Shown: positions 54,991-64,000 of the stretch, in pieces
Numbering within the stretch: the stretch's first letter is position 1
Layout: every line of letters starts with the position of its first letter
Source: Craterostigma plantagineum
Taxonomy: Eukaryota > Streptophyta > Magnoliopsida > Lamiales > Linderniaceae
DNA length: 64,000 bases
Assembly: GCA_027422505.1 (NCBI GenBank)
Contig: JAPQWV010000683.1
Coordinates: 1 to 64,000, forward strand
Reading direction: 5' to 3'
The notes under the pieces: model-generated
Told to the model about the DNA's origin: nothing
Databases searched by the model: none
The model's input: only the letters and a program-made list of their open reading frames with translations
Made by a program: the position numbers and the translations under genes

Positions 54991-56899
54991 TTCTATCTAT
55001 AATGAAAGTGATTTTTCTTTTCTTTTGTTTTTTTCTTGTTTCTTGGAGGGTATTAGAAACAATTGAAGTTCCCTGTGTAAGAAAATGAAGATGGGTTTTG
55101 ATCATTAGTTGACCTCTGAATTATGAGATGAGACGTATAGTTCAAAGAATCGACGTGAGATGGGACGAAAGGTACGACAATGGTATGAACTTGATGTTCC
55201 TATTTGTGAGTTTTATATAACTTGGAGTTTGAAGAACTGTGCCATCGTTGACCATTAGTGGCTTCGTTTTTTAAGATAGATCATTATATATTGAACGCAG
55301 AGAAGGCCTCATTGGGCCTTTTTGTCAAAGTAAGCGGGGTCGAAATTGCCATCGTTGACCAAACCCTTTTGTTTGTAACTAACAAAATTAGGGTGTAAAT
55401 TATTACAATAGGCATATTTTTTTTCTACCTTTTCTTAAATTTTACATGCTACTTCTATTTTTCCATTTATTTTTATAGAAATTTATTCTATAAATTATTA
55501 GGGAGATCATAGTTGTATACATGATTTCGGCTTGATATTTAGTATCTAATTTTTATAACCTACGGTTTGGTCCGAAATCGATAAACTATTTCATTTTATT
55601 TTTATTATATATAGTAATATATGATATTATCTATTCATAACTATATAAATAATATTAAAAATTATTTAATTATTTTTTACTAGAAGTTTGTTTCATCCAT
55701 GTAACTGAAACCGAACTGAAAATAGATCGATAACTACCTACATCAAACCAAAAGTTTGGTTCGACATATGATTTCAAAATTTTAAAAGAAAACGTTCGGT
55801 TAACCGAAAGTTCGGCTCAATTTTTAAAGTATAAAATTAGTTGCAGATATCAGAGTAAAAAAATAAGAATCGACGCGAAATTAGTTGCAGATTGATTCGG
55901 CCTAATTTTGATATATTAATTTACTTTATAACTTAATTTATAAATTATAAGTAGTGGGATTCCAGTTTTGATTTTTCCAGAATAGATTTTTTTTTGGGCT
56001 AATGGATCGATTACTATTCTTGAACATAGTTGTAGTTTGCGATAATTTCCATTCTCTAATACGATATTGAAAAAATTAAAAAGCTCATTAGTATGGATTG
56101 TATATATCTACGGATACGATGTTGAACATCAATTTTAATTTTGTCTTTTATTTGATTACAATTAATGTATAATAAAGGAAGTTGAATAAAATATGCCATT
56201 TATTGATAACTTTTTCTATATAATAAAATTAATTCAGAAAAAAAATAACAAGAATTATTAGTTTTGAAACAAAATACACACAATTCCTATTTTTGTAATT
56301 GACACTTGGCCAAGTGCCTATATTTGTAATTAACTCAAGTAAACGCAATGCAAGTGTGGAAGCCAGACAATTGTGCGGAAAATCTTGGCCTTCTTTTCAT
56401 ATTATGATTCATTTTGCTACCCACTACATATTAAATGCTTGAACATGTTTATGGTCAACTCTCTGAAAAATCAGTTTGTTATGGAACCAGTATGGCCGGG
56501 CCGACTCCGAGAACTTTCGAAGAGTTATTATTATGTATTTATATAATAATATGAAGTTTGATATATATACAAACTTGTGTCCTTTTTATGTATCTAATTC
56601 AGTGGCAAAGGTTTATTTAACTTCGATATTTAGTTGCACTGTCGCGGCGTGGTTCCAAGTCTCTTCAAAGCATTGGAATTTTTAGGTTTTGTGTCTATTA
56701 GGTCCATCTGGAGGCTTAGCGTTGGGCTGCTCAAAATTTTTCTTAAAAAAATATATAAGGGCTTCTTAGCTGATGAATTGAGAATTATATGGAGCTTGGG
56801 AAATAGCCTTGGTCAAAAGAGGTTTTTCAAAATGACGGTCAAATGTAGATTATTCCGTTTGGTAGGGAGAATGTGTTTAGAGGATATTAGTTGGGTTTA
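54991..56899. other. AT-rich intergenic
   Basis: NLR promoter and AT-rich DNA; no convincing exon. ORFs near 56476-56900 have no family features. Ends with the left SINE target duplication. Confidence 0.5.
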
Positions 56900-56916
56900 A
56901 ATAATGGAAGGTATGA

Positions 56917-57096
56917 CCAACGGGAGTTGGTCCAAGTGGTAAGCGGCTTGGTATCGCTTAACCAAGGTCTCGGGTTCGAATCCTTGTGTATGCATCACCC
57001 TCCTTTGGGAGCCTCACCTGCCGTTACCAGGTACGCGACGCGGGGCGAACCGGATTAGTCGGGGCAACTCGGAACCGGTCGGGTATCCGAAAAAAA
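56917..57096 (+). mobile_element. tRNA-derived SINE with 17-bp target duplication
   Basis: About 180 bp between perfect 17-bp direct repeats AATAATGGAAGGTATGA (56900-56916 and 57097-57113). The head has pol III A-box-like 'tggtccaagtggtaagcgg' and B-box 'gggttcgaatcc'. The body is GC-richer (e.g. 'gcgacgcggggcgaaccgg'), ending in an A-rich tail. Au-SINE-like in plan. The perfect duplication suggests a recent L1-mediated insertion. Confidence 0.88.
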
Positions 57097-57113
57097 AATA
57101 ATGGAAGGTATGA

Positions 57114-57389
57114 GTTTTAGCGTGTTTGGTTGATGAAAACTAATGATCTAGGATGAGTTTGGAAGATGAATTCAGATGGTTTTAAATTTAATTAGATTCA
57201 AGTACAATTTTACCCGTGCTTTAGATTAAATATTTTTAAATAAAGGGTAATTTAGTCATAAATGCACGGAATTAGCTAAAAGTATGTGAGATGTAACTTT
57301 AGTTAATACCTTATTGGAGGTATTAATGTGCTATTAATTAAATCTCACATTTAAATAAATCCCCCAACCAAATGCTACTTTAATTCTAA
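57114..57389. other. Short intergenic stretch
   Basis: Nothing recognised. Confidence 0.5.
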
Positions 57390-58075
57390 TCCCCTACTGC
57401 TTCAATGCAACTAAGTTCGTCGACAAATACATGATCCCTTCAAAGCATATCCATGAATCTCGTCATAGACCATTCGCTATATGGGGTCGCTGAGAACCCG
57501 AAAAAATAAAGAGAGAAAGTCATTTTACTTTCTATTGCAACAGATGTAGTTCAATAACGTGAAGATAGTGTATTGTTCGATTAAAGACATCGTCCGACAG
57601 AATAAAAACTCACCGCAGTTTATGAACATACAGAGATTCGTAGTCTCCGGGTCATCACCACTAACATCTGGATGGCAACATTTCATGCCATTATAATACG
57701 CTTTCTTTATTTCGTCCGACGTTGCATTTGGAAGCTGAAGATTCGAGAGAGAGAATTCGCATCAAAGCAGTTTATTACAAACATTTTCAGTGCCAAATGT
57801 GCTCTCAAGAACAATAAAAAGCTCATTTCTTGACCTCCGACATGATCAGAACTCGCATACTTCCTACAACTATCAGGATATGTAAGGAAGAAGATATAAA
57901 CAAATCCAACTAATAGGAAAGTAAAAGAATCAAATACAAAAATTACCAATCCAAGAACAGCATAATAATCACCAGCACAGCAACGTCCTCGTATGATGAT
58001 GCAGACTCCTCGGTGCTAGAAACCCTCATTCGTCCCACGCTTTTCCGTCTTCTTCCTCTACGACGACATCTTTGG
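57390..58075 (-). pseudogene. DJC76-like chloroplast DnaJ/ferredoxin-domain gene remnant
   Basis: Minus-strand pieces of a plant DnaJ protein of the DJC76 type (J domain plus 4Fe-4S ferredoxin domain): about 58075-57947 with RRGRRRKSVGRMRVSSTEESAS and, after a frame change, DYYAVLGL; exon 57734-57614 with LPNATSDEIKKAYYNGMKCC and HPDVSGDDPETTNLCMFIN (HPD motif present); then LSDPI*RMVYDEIHGYAL (about 57495-57440) with TAG where the family has Gln, and after another shift RDHVFVDELSCIEA. The ferredoxin CxxCxxC segment is gone: the usual CIGCKNC reads CIEAVGD then stop. A nonsense substitution and missing domain argue for a true pseudogene. Confidence 0.78.
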
Positions 58076-58754
58076 CCAAGTTCTTTTATACAGCACGGTT
58101 AACCGGTGGTTGGGCATGTCTAAGTAAGCATATAGAAACATGTGTAGTGAGTTGAATAAATGATTCAACTTTCTAGGTTTTTACATAAAGTGATTTCATT
58201 TCCTTAAAAGCAAATAAAAAAGAAATCATAAAGATCACATAAAAATAAATTTCAGAATAAAACTTGAAACTGAGCAAGCAAAAATTTCGATCACATACCG
58301 ATATGAATGCGTTTACTTCCGAGGTTAAAAATCCAAACCTGCAACTTACAAAACGCTGCACAAACAAAAAAATATAATTTAAATTTAAAAAGCAAGAATA
58401 AAACAAATATATAATGATCCCCAACTCAACAGTTTATTCTTACAAACCCTTGTCTCCTCGACCCCTAATTTGTGACTGTGCAAACCTTGTGCAAGCGTAG
58501 GGATGTACGGGGCCAACAATCGGAGCCGACTTTGTTGTGTCGGATCAATTGGATTTTTTCCCTGAGCATAGTGTCAAGTGAAGGCTCATCGTATTGGGGT
58601 TAAGGAATGTGCACAATAGCTGTTACATGATTTCAACAGTAAAATGTTTGAATTGAGTGCGGCACTTTTCAATCTTGAGAACGAAGAACGATGATTCATT
58701 ATTAACAAATTCCTCATATTCGTCAAAGACAACACTGCTAGAGATTATTTTAAT
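58076..58754. other. Intergenic before the copia LTR
   Basis: No coding exon recognised. Confidence 0.5.
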
Positions 58755-58756
58755 TG

Positions 58757-59077
58757 TGTTCATTTAATTATTAGTCTATGTTCTGTAATTTATTCTGCCC
58801 TAGGACTCAATTGTAAATATACCTAACTTGTGGGTATATTAGTAATATTGGGCCCATTAGCCCATTAGGGCTTATGTATAAATACCCTAAACACATTAGT
58901 GTTTAGGGTTGCTGAATCATATTTGAGTTGACGACTTTTCTGAAGAACTCGCGCGCTCTCTCGTTCCAACTCTACAATCCGTCTATCGGTATTACTTCTT
59001 TATTGCTTCCGTAATTCATCGTAACAGGTAATACTAATCCATTGATTCAGTACAAGGTTGGATAAATCGGCCTAACA
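58757..59077 (+). repeat. 5' LTR of the copia element
   Basis: About 320 bp. Start placed at TG of 'tgttcatttaattatt' (58755 is an alternative); the end is fixed by the adjoining PBS. It includes a likely TATA/poly-A zone around 58870-58915. The 3' partner is not in the window, so the start is unverified. Confidence 0.6.
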
Positions 59078-59359
59078 GTGGTATCAGAGCCGAATTCGTG
59101 GATCAAAACTCATTGAAGCTTCGCTCGCTCGTTCCATCTTTTTTCGTCGAAGTTCATCGTTTTTTCTTTGTCGCCATCCTAACAATTTCTTATCATTCAA
59201 TTTCACAGATCATATCTCGGCTCATGAAGATTGAAATTCGTCCCTAACTCGTGATCGATCAATTTTTTTTCAGCCGAAGAACAGTTTTTCTTTGGACGAC
59301 GAATTAAATTTTTGAATTCTCGAGATCTTCGTTTTTTGAATTGTTCATCACGACTTTTG

Positions 59360-60200
59360 AAGCCCTCGACATTTCTCTCGCAATACTCTGGCTCGACATT
59401 TTCTTAAACATCTCGACTTTTGCTTACCTCGACATCTTTCTCGATTTTTATTCTTTTAGGAAATGAGGGACTCGACATTCTACTCGAAATAGCCATCTCG
59501 ACATTCGAAGCTATCGACTTCTGTGCGTATCGATATTTGAATTCCTTTGAAGCTCTCGACATTTTACTCAAATATAAGGGACTCGACATTTTTCTCGACA
59601 TTTGGCACGGACCTCGACATTTGGAAGCCCTCGACATTTGTGGTTGTCGATAATTGAAGTCAATTAAAGGACTCGACAATTCCATATCGACAATTCTATC
59701 CCCTTTCGACATTTACTTTGACTTCCCATCGTGACATTTACCTCGACATTTATTTCGACTTTTATCTAAATATCGATCTCGACATCTATCACGACATCTT
59801 TTTAATTCATCCCGACATTTGTATCGATATTTTGCTAGGAAAGGAAGATCTCGACTTTTTATTCGAAGTTATTGCTCAAAATCGAACTCGACATCCACCT
59901 CGACATCTTAACAAAGGACTCGACATCTTGCATCCTATTTCACTCGACTTTTACATTGACCTCTCATCTCGACTCCTCAAAAGATCTCGACATTCCTATT
60001 CGACATATTCTCATCTCGATTTCTACTTCGACTTCCGACTTCGACATTTTAAACAATATTCCCACTCGACATTTATATCGATCTTTTATTCCGACAAACG
60101 GACTTCGATATTCTATTCGAATTAATTCTCGACATTTGTCCCGACATTCTACTAAGTGTTCAATATCGACATATTTTTATTATTATTTCGACATCTAAAA
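59360..60200 (+). repeat. Untranslated leader filled with CTCGACATT-type repeats
   Basis: The motif 'tcgacat' (mostly 'ctcgacattt' or 'ctcgacttt') recurs more than 30 times at irregular 10-35-bp spacing, nearly all in the plus orientation, between the PBS and gag. Ends in a (TA)n run at 60221-60242. No ORF across it. Confidence 0.85.
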
Positions 60201-60369
60201 TAAAAAATAAAAAAAAAAATTATATATATATATATATATAATATATTTTCGATTTCAAATCAACTCTTGTGCTTATATTATTTCATATATTTCTCTAACC
60301 CTATTTGCCTTCCTTGAGTTAAGATTTTAGTTGATCAACACGATAAAGATCCACATCCAACCTATCGCA

Positions 60370-63300
60370 ATGGACCTCTACTCACTTGGAAACGACTCGA
60401 GACCTCCCATCCTCAAGAGGGACGAGTACGCAGCATGGACACTCAGGTTCATGAATTTCATCGAAAGCAAGGAGAACGGCGACCTAATGTACGAATCTCT
60501 CACCGAAGGGCCATCTCAATTTTGGATTACAATTCCTGGCAATCCAGACAATACACCACCTGTTCCAGAAACAAGGGAACTTAAAGCTCTCTCAGCTTAC
60601 ACTGAGACTGAAAAACTCCGAGCTCGAGCAGACCGTCAAGCCAAAACTTATCTTGGTCAAGGCATCCCAAATGACATTTACATGCAGGTTAATAGCTTGC
60701 CAACTGCCAAGGAAATGTGGGATGAGATTAGCAAAATGATGCAACGAACTGAATCTGGGTACAAGGCAAAGAAATCCAACGTCCTCACTGCTTATGACTC
60801 ATTCAAAGCCAAAGATGGAGAAGAGCTATATGAGACCTATCAACGATTTCTGACCCTAGTGAATGAGATGAGAAAGATAAATGTAACCAGAACTGGTGAG
60901 GAAATTAACATACGCTTTCTCTCAGCGCTGCAGCCAGAATGGAGGAAAGTAGCCAGCAATATCCGCCAGAACAAGGATCTAGAAGAGATGGACATTCACT
61001 GCCTCTACGATAGCCTCGCCCAGCACATTGAAGACATTAACGAGATTCAGAAAGCATCAAAGGAAAAGACCGCCATGGAGACACTTGCTCTAATCAGCCA
61101 TCGAAAATCAAAAAGGAATCCAAAACCTGTGCAGAACCCTAGCTCATCTGAAGAAGACAATGAGAACACCAATGCAGAGATGGACCCTGAGCTGGCAGAG
61201 ATTACAAAACAGATGGCCTTGATCACCAAGCGCTTCAATTCCTACACACAGAACCGATCCTCAAATCGACTCAGGACTAGCTCCTCCAAGAAGCGGGACC
61301 GAAAGAATGAAGAAGGTGAGACTAGGCCCTCCATGAAAGATCAGAAGTGCTTCAACTGCGGCAAACCAGGACACTTTGCTCGAGACTGCTTCCTGCCCAA
61401 GACCAAAGATGTTGACTACTACACCAAAAAGGCACAACTTCTCAAACAAAAACAGTCCGGTGTAGTACTCATGGCTGAACAGGAATCATGGCTCGAGGAT
61501 ACCTCTGAAAGCGAAGATGAAAATCTGGCACTCATGGCAAACGTTGAAACCGACACTGAGGATGAGGGACACAACACTGCAGCCACCCCCTCAACCGACT
61601 CATCTTCAGAGACTGAGGTACACGAATCCTACTCCAATCTACATGAACAATTATGCCTTCTTCAGGATAGACTAACATCCATGTCTAGAGAGAACCAATC
61701 ATTAAGAGAACTAGAATCTAGGTTAGCTAACAATGAAAAAGTCCTGCGAACAGAACTAGTAGAAAAGGCTAGGTTAACCTCGTTTCTAGAACAAGCTCGA
61801 GACACATCCCTTAGACATGAGACTAAGATAAGAGACTTAGAAGATAAACTTCTCAAAAAGGAAAACGATCTCCAAAAGAGTGAGGTAGAGCGAAACACGA
61901 TATCCCAACAATATGAATTTCTGACTAAGGAACGAAATCGTCTATATTCGAAAATAAAGAAACTTGAGGATCTTCTGAACAGTAGAGTACAAACAGATAA
62001 AATGATCCTATTAAATAGTGCTAGAGACACAGAATTTTATGATCCCCGTAGCGGCATAGGATGTACTCCAGATTCCGTGCACTCAGTAAAGAAACCTCTT
62101 CCCCTTTATGATTTCAAGCTCTCAGGCTTAAACATTCCTGGTCTTATGCCTTTCACTAGCTCATCTCCGCTTGATAAGTTAGAACACAAAAAGAGAGACA
62201 AAAAGGATTGGGCTGAAATTCCAATTGACTATGAGGAACTGGAAAAAAGTTACAAAACCAGGAAAATTGATCTATCTGATGACTACTTTTCCTTATATCC
62301 ACCAGAAGAAGTAGATCCCCAAAAAGCAAGTACCTCTAGTACATATATCCCTCCAATGATTAAAGAAATCAGTGATCTGCGTTCGACTATTGAGCTCGAG
62401 AAGATTGCCTCTCAAGTGGAAATGGACGTACTTCTGACAATCATCTCTTCACTCGAAAAACAAGTCAACAACCACATAGCTTCCTCCGCACCATTGAATT
62501 CGGCTAAGTCTAAGATAGAAACATCACTCCACAAGAACATTAAAGGGAAAGAAATAGCCAAAAGACATGAAATGCTATTTGAAAACCACGCATCTCCTTC
62601 AAATCACTACTATTCCTATGACGATGCACTTGCCTTGAATTCCCGTTTTCGCCTAGAAAAGGCAACCTCACTCACGAACGACTCACGTTTCTTCCCTAAG
62701 TCATGCTCGCCAATCCCAATGGAGAGAACTCCAACAATGAACGAACCTGACCTTCTAAGCGAAGTCTCACGCCTTCAGAATATTAACTTGATACAACACA
62801 AAGAACATCAAAATCAAATCGAAATCTTCAAGTTCGAAAAGGAGAAAATGCTTCATGAAATTTCGCTTCTTAGACACCTCAAAGATTATTCATCTGACGT
62901 TAATTCTTCTTCCTCCTATAACCTAACTCCTCATCCCATGCCTAATTTGACTACAGGAAAGAGATTAACTACGAAGAAGACGACGTTGGCCTGGGTCCAG
63001 AAATCGAAACCTAATTCAGCTCCTGTCAAGACTTCTTATCCTACTACCTATGCTTATGATGAATCTCCTTTTCCTTTAAAGACTTTTAAGACATTTGATG
63101 TTTCTAGCTTAAATAAGTCTATTGCGTATAAAATGCATCGTTCTACTACTCGAACGCCCATGTCTCGTCCAGCCGACGCCATACGTAATCCCACGATCAA
63201 TCGACCTTCGAACAGGAAATTCACACCATATCAAACTAAACCTAAACAGATTTGGGTGCCCAAACAAAAACATCACGCGACATTCTCCCACCACTCACCC

Positions 63301-63387
63301 AACGTCAATCCTGTTACTAGTTCTGCTAAATCTTCTACTAAGAAATGGACAGTGCCCATTCTCAAATGGGTACCGAAACGTTTCTAA
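60370..63387 (+). CDS. Copia long Gag polyprotein, 1005 aa
   Basis: From MDLYSLGNDSRPPILKRDEY: UBN2-type capsid (AAWTLRFMNFIES, LPTAKEMWDEIS, FLTLVNEMRKINV, IRFLSALQPEWRKV), CCHC knuckle CFNCGKPGHFARDC at about residue 328, an acidic linker, then a long coiled coil (about 425-560). A Ser/Lys-rich tail holds repeated WVxK motifs (WVQKSKPN, WVPKQKHH, WVPKRF at the stop). ATG 60370 is chosen over the frame's earlier non-ATG opening at 60331 because the recognisable capsid begins there. Length is well above ordinary copia Gag (about 300). No internal frame break. Confidence 0.88.
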   Translation: MDLYSLGNDSRPPILKRDEYAAWTLRFMNFIESKENGDLMYESLTEGPSQFWITIPGNPDNTPPVPETRELKALSAYTETEKLRARADRQAKTYLGQGIPNDIYMQVNSLPTAKEMWDEISKMMQRTESGYKAKKSNVLTAYDSFKAKDGEELYETYQRFLTLVNEMRKINVTRTGEEINIRFLSALQPEWRKVASNIRQNKDLEEMDIHCLYDSLAQHIEDINEIQKASKEKTAMETLALISHRKSKRNPKPVQNPSSSEEDNENTNAEMDPELAEITKQMALITKRFNSYTQNRSSNRLRTSSSKKRDRKNEEGETRPSMKDQKCFNCGKPGHFARDCFLPKTKDVDYYTKKAQLLKQKQSGVVLMAEQESWLEDTSESEDENLALMANVETDTEDEGHNTAATPSTDSSSETEVHESYSNLHEQLCLLQDRLTSMSRENQSLRELESRLANNEKVLRTELVEKARLTSFLEQARDTSLRHETKIRDLEDKLLKKENDLQKSEVERNTISQQYEFLTKERNRLYSKIKKLEDLLNSRVQTDKMILLNSARDTEFYDPRSGIGCTPDSVHSVKKPLPLYDFKLSGLNIPGLMPFTSSSPLDKLEHKKRDKKDWAEIPIDYEELEKSYKTRKIDLSDDYFSLYPPEEVDPQKASTSSTYIPPMIKEISDLRSTIELEKIASQVEMDVLLTIISSLEKQVNNHIASSAPLNSAKSKIETSLHKNIKGKEIAKRHEMLFENHASPSNHYYSYDDALALNSRFRLEKATSLTNDSRFFPKSCSPIPMERTPTMNEPDLLSEVSRLQNINLIQHKEHQNQIEIFKFEKEKMLHEISLLRHLKDYSSDVNSSSSYNLTPHPMPNLTTGKRLTTKKTTLAWVQKSKPNSAPVKTSYPTTYAYDESPFPLKTFKTFDVSSLNKSIAYKMHRSTTRTPMSRPADAIRNPTINRPSNRKFTPYQTKPKQIWVPKQKHHATFSHHSPNVNPVTSSAKSSTKKWTVPILKWVPKRF

Positions 63388-64000
63388 TTCCATTCCTATT
63401 GCAGGTCCATCATGTGTGGTATCTAGATTCGGGTTGCTCCACACACATGACTGGAAACAAAGAACTGTTGAGCAACTACACCGAAAAGTACGGCGGAAAG
63501 GTACGCTTTGGAAATAACGAGTCATCCCCAATCTTAGGACGAGGAGATCTAAATCACGGAAATCTAACCATCCAAGACGTCTCATACGTCAAGGGACTAG
63601 GCCACAACCTCTTCAGCATTGGCCAACTGTGCGACAAAGGGCTCGAAATAAACTTCAAAGCAAGAAAATGCAGCATCAACGACGGTCACGGTAATGATCT
63701 ACTCCATGGCATTCGAAAAACGAATCTCTATACGATAGACCTTAAAACAACCACCCCATCCTCAAATATCTGCCTACTCTCTAAAGCTTCACATCATCAA
63801 AACATTCTATGGCACAATCGTCTATCCCACCTAAATTTTAAGGACATTAATAAACTCTCCACCAAGCAACTAGTTGTCGGACTACCAAATCTTACGTATC
63901 AAAAGGAACATCTCTGTAGTGCCTGCGAACTAGGAAAAATGAAAAGAGCCTCCCATAAGTCCAAACATGTTGCATGCTCTTCTCGACCTTTAGAACTACT
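63369..64000 (+). CDS. Copia pol, N-terminal part: protease and GAG-pre-integrase (truncated)
   Basis: Open to the window end in the -1 frame relative to gag, overlapping its last codons. Begins ..FLIPFLLQVHHV then the protease active site WYLDSGCSTHMTGNKELL (D-S-G), NLTIQDVSYVKGLGHNLFSI, GAG-pre-integrase LWHNRLSHLNFKDINK, and the start of the integrase HHCC finger (CSACELGKMKRASH). No own ATG, so it must be made by -1 frameshifting, splicing (CTATTGCAG|GTCC at about 63396 resembles an acceptor) or the frame difference is a sequence error. Confidence 0.82.

Larger units (their letters stand above)
58755..64000 (+). mobile_element. Large Ty1/copia retrotransposon, 5' half (continues past window)
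   Basis: 5' LTR at about 58757-59077 (TGTTCATTTAATT..CGGCCTAACA) is followed at once by a tRNA-Met PBS, GTGGTATCAGAGCC (59078-59091). A long 1.3-kb leader precedes a >1000-residue Gag and then protease and GAG-pre-integrase sequence, as in the long-Gag SIRE/Maximus-like copia group. Coding regions are open, so the copy looks young. The RT/RNase H part and 3' LTR lie outside the window. Confidence 0.87.

Noticed and set aside
56476..56900. Two short plus-strand ORFs (69 and 88 aa)
   Set aside because: No family similarity, AT-rich composition, no promoter or splice context.
56920..56995. tRNA gene
   Set aside because: The tRNA-like head continues into a SINE body with A tail and 17-bp duplication.
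59404..60198. Asp/Ile-rich ORFs in the copia leader
   Set aside because: They arise from the 'ctcgacatt' repeats read in frame; no start context or family.

Overview
This window is nuclear DNA of a flowering plant, almost certainly a eudicot. Genes have GT-AG introns and plant-only families: NAC SOG1-type, GARP/HHO, TCP, tubby-like F-box, DVL peptide, CC-NB-LRR and UGT94-like glycosyltransferase. Intergenic DNA is AT-rich and full of plant transposons. The UGT94-like and R1/RPP13-like NLR genes lean towards an asterid; this is a weak inference and the species is not identified.

Layout. 1-1.4 kb: 5' part of a PERIANTHIA-like TGA bZIP gene on the minus strand, cut by the window edge. 3.7-7.7 kb: tandem pair of plastid-targeted metallo-beta-lactamase-fold genes (+). 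8.4-10.3 kb: HHO/HRS1-type GARP gene (-). 12.7 kb: a 39-residue DVL/ROTUNDIFOLIA-like peptide gene (+). 14.4-16.1 kb: a SOG1-like NAC gene, the plant DNA-damage master regulator (-). 17.3-18.7 kb: A1 aspartic protease (-). 20.2-21.0 kb: CYC/TB1 (BRANCHED1-like) TCP gene (+) that runs into a nest of retroelements at 21-25 kb: a decayed copia element holding a Cassandra-type solo LTR with 5S-rRNA-like sequence, then a gag-only LTR element. 25.4-28.8 kb: fold-back element, anoctamin-like pseudogene and Helitron-like DNA. 28.9-30.3 kb: UGT gene (+). 30.4-31.9 kb: two small DNA transposons with target duplications. 34.0-36.0 kb: intact tubby-like F-box gene (-). 37.25-46.25 kb: a 9-kb Mutator-like element carrying both a MuDR-type transposase and a Ulp1-like protease gene, with GGTACC-rich repeat arrays. 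47.1-49.9 kb: complete LTR element with AAATA target duplication, a gag and a coiled-coil region but no recognised pol. 50.3-50.7 kb: ATP-citrate lyase A fragment. 52.2-55.0 kb: intact CC-NB-LRR gene (-). 56.9 kb: tRNA-derived SINE with a 17-bp duplication. 57.4-58.1 kb: DnaJ (DJC76-like) pseudogene. 58.8-64 kb: 5' half of a large copia retrotransposon running off the window.

Many host genes (HHO, SOG1, aspartic protease, TCP, UGT, one MBL copy) keep splice sites and conserved residues but are broken by single-base indels, mostly in short homopolymers. The tubby gene, NLR and copia gag are clean. This points to patchy consensus errors of a long-read assembly, although the anoctamin, ACLA and DnaJ fragments look like true pseudogenes.
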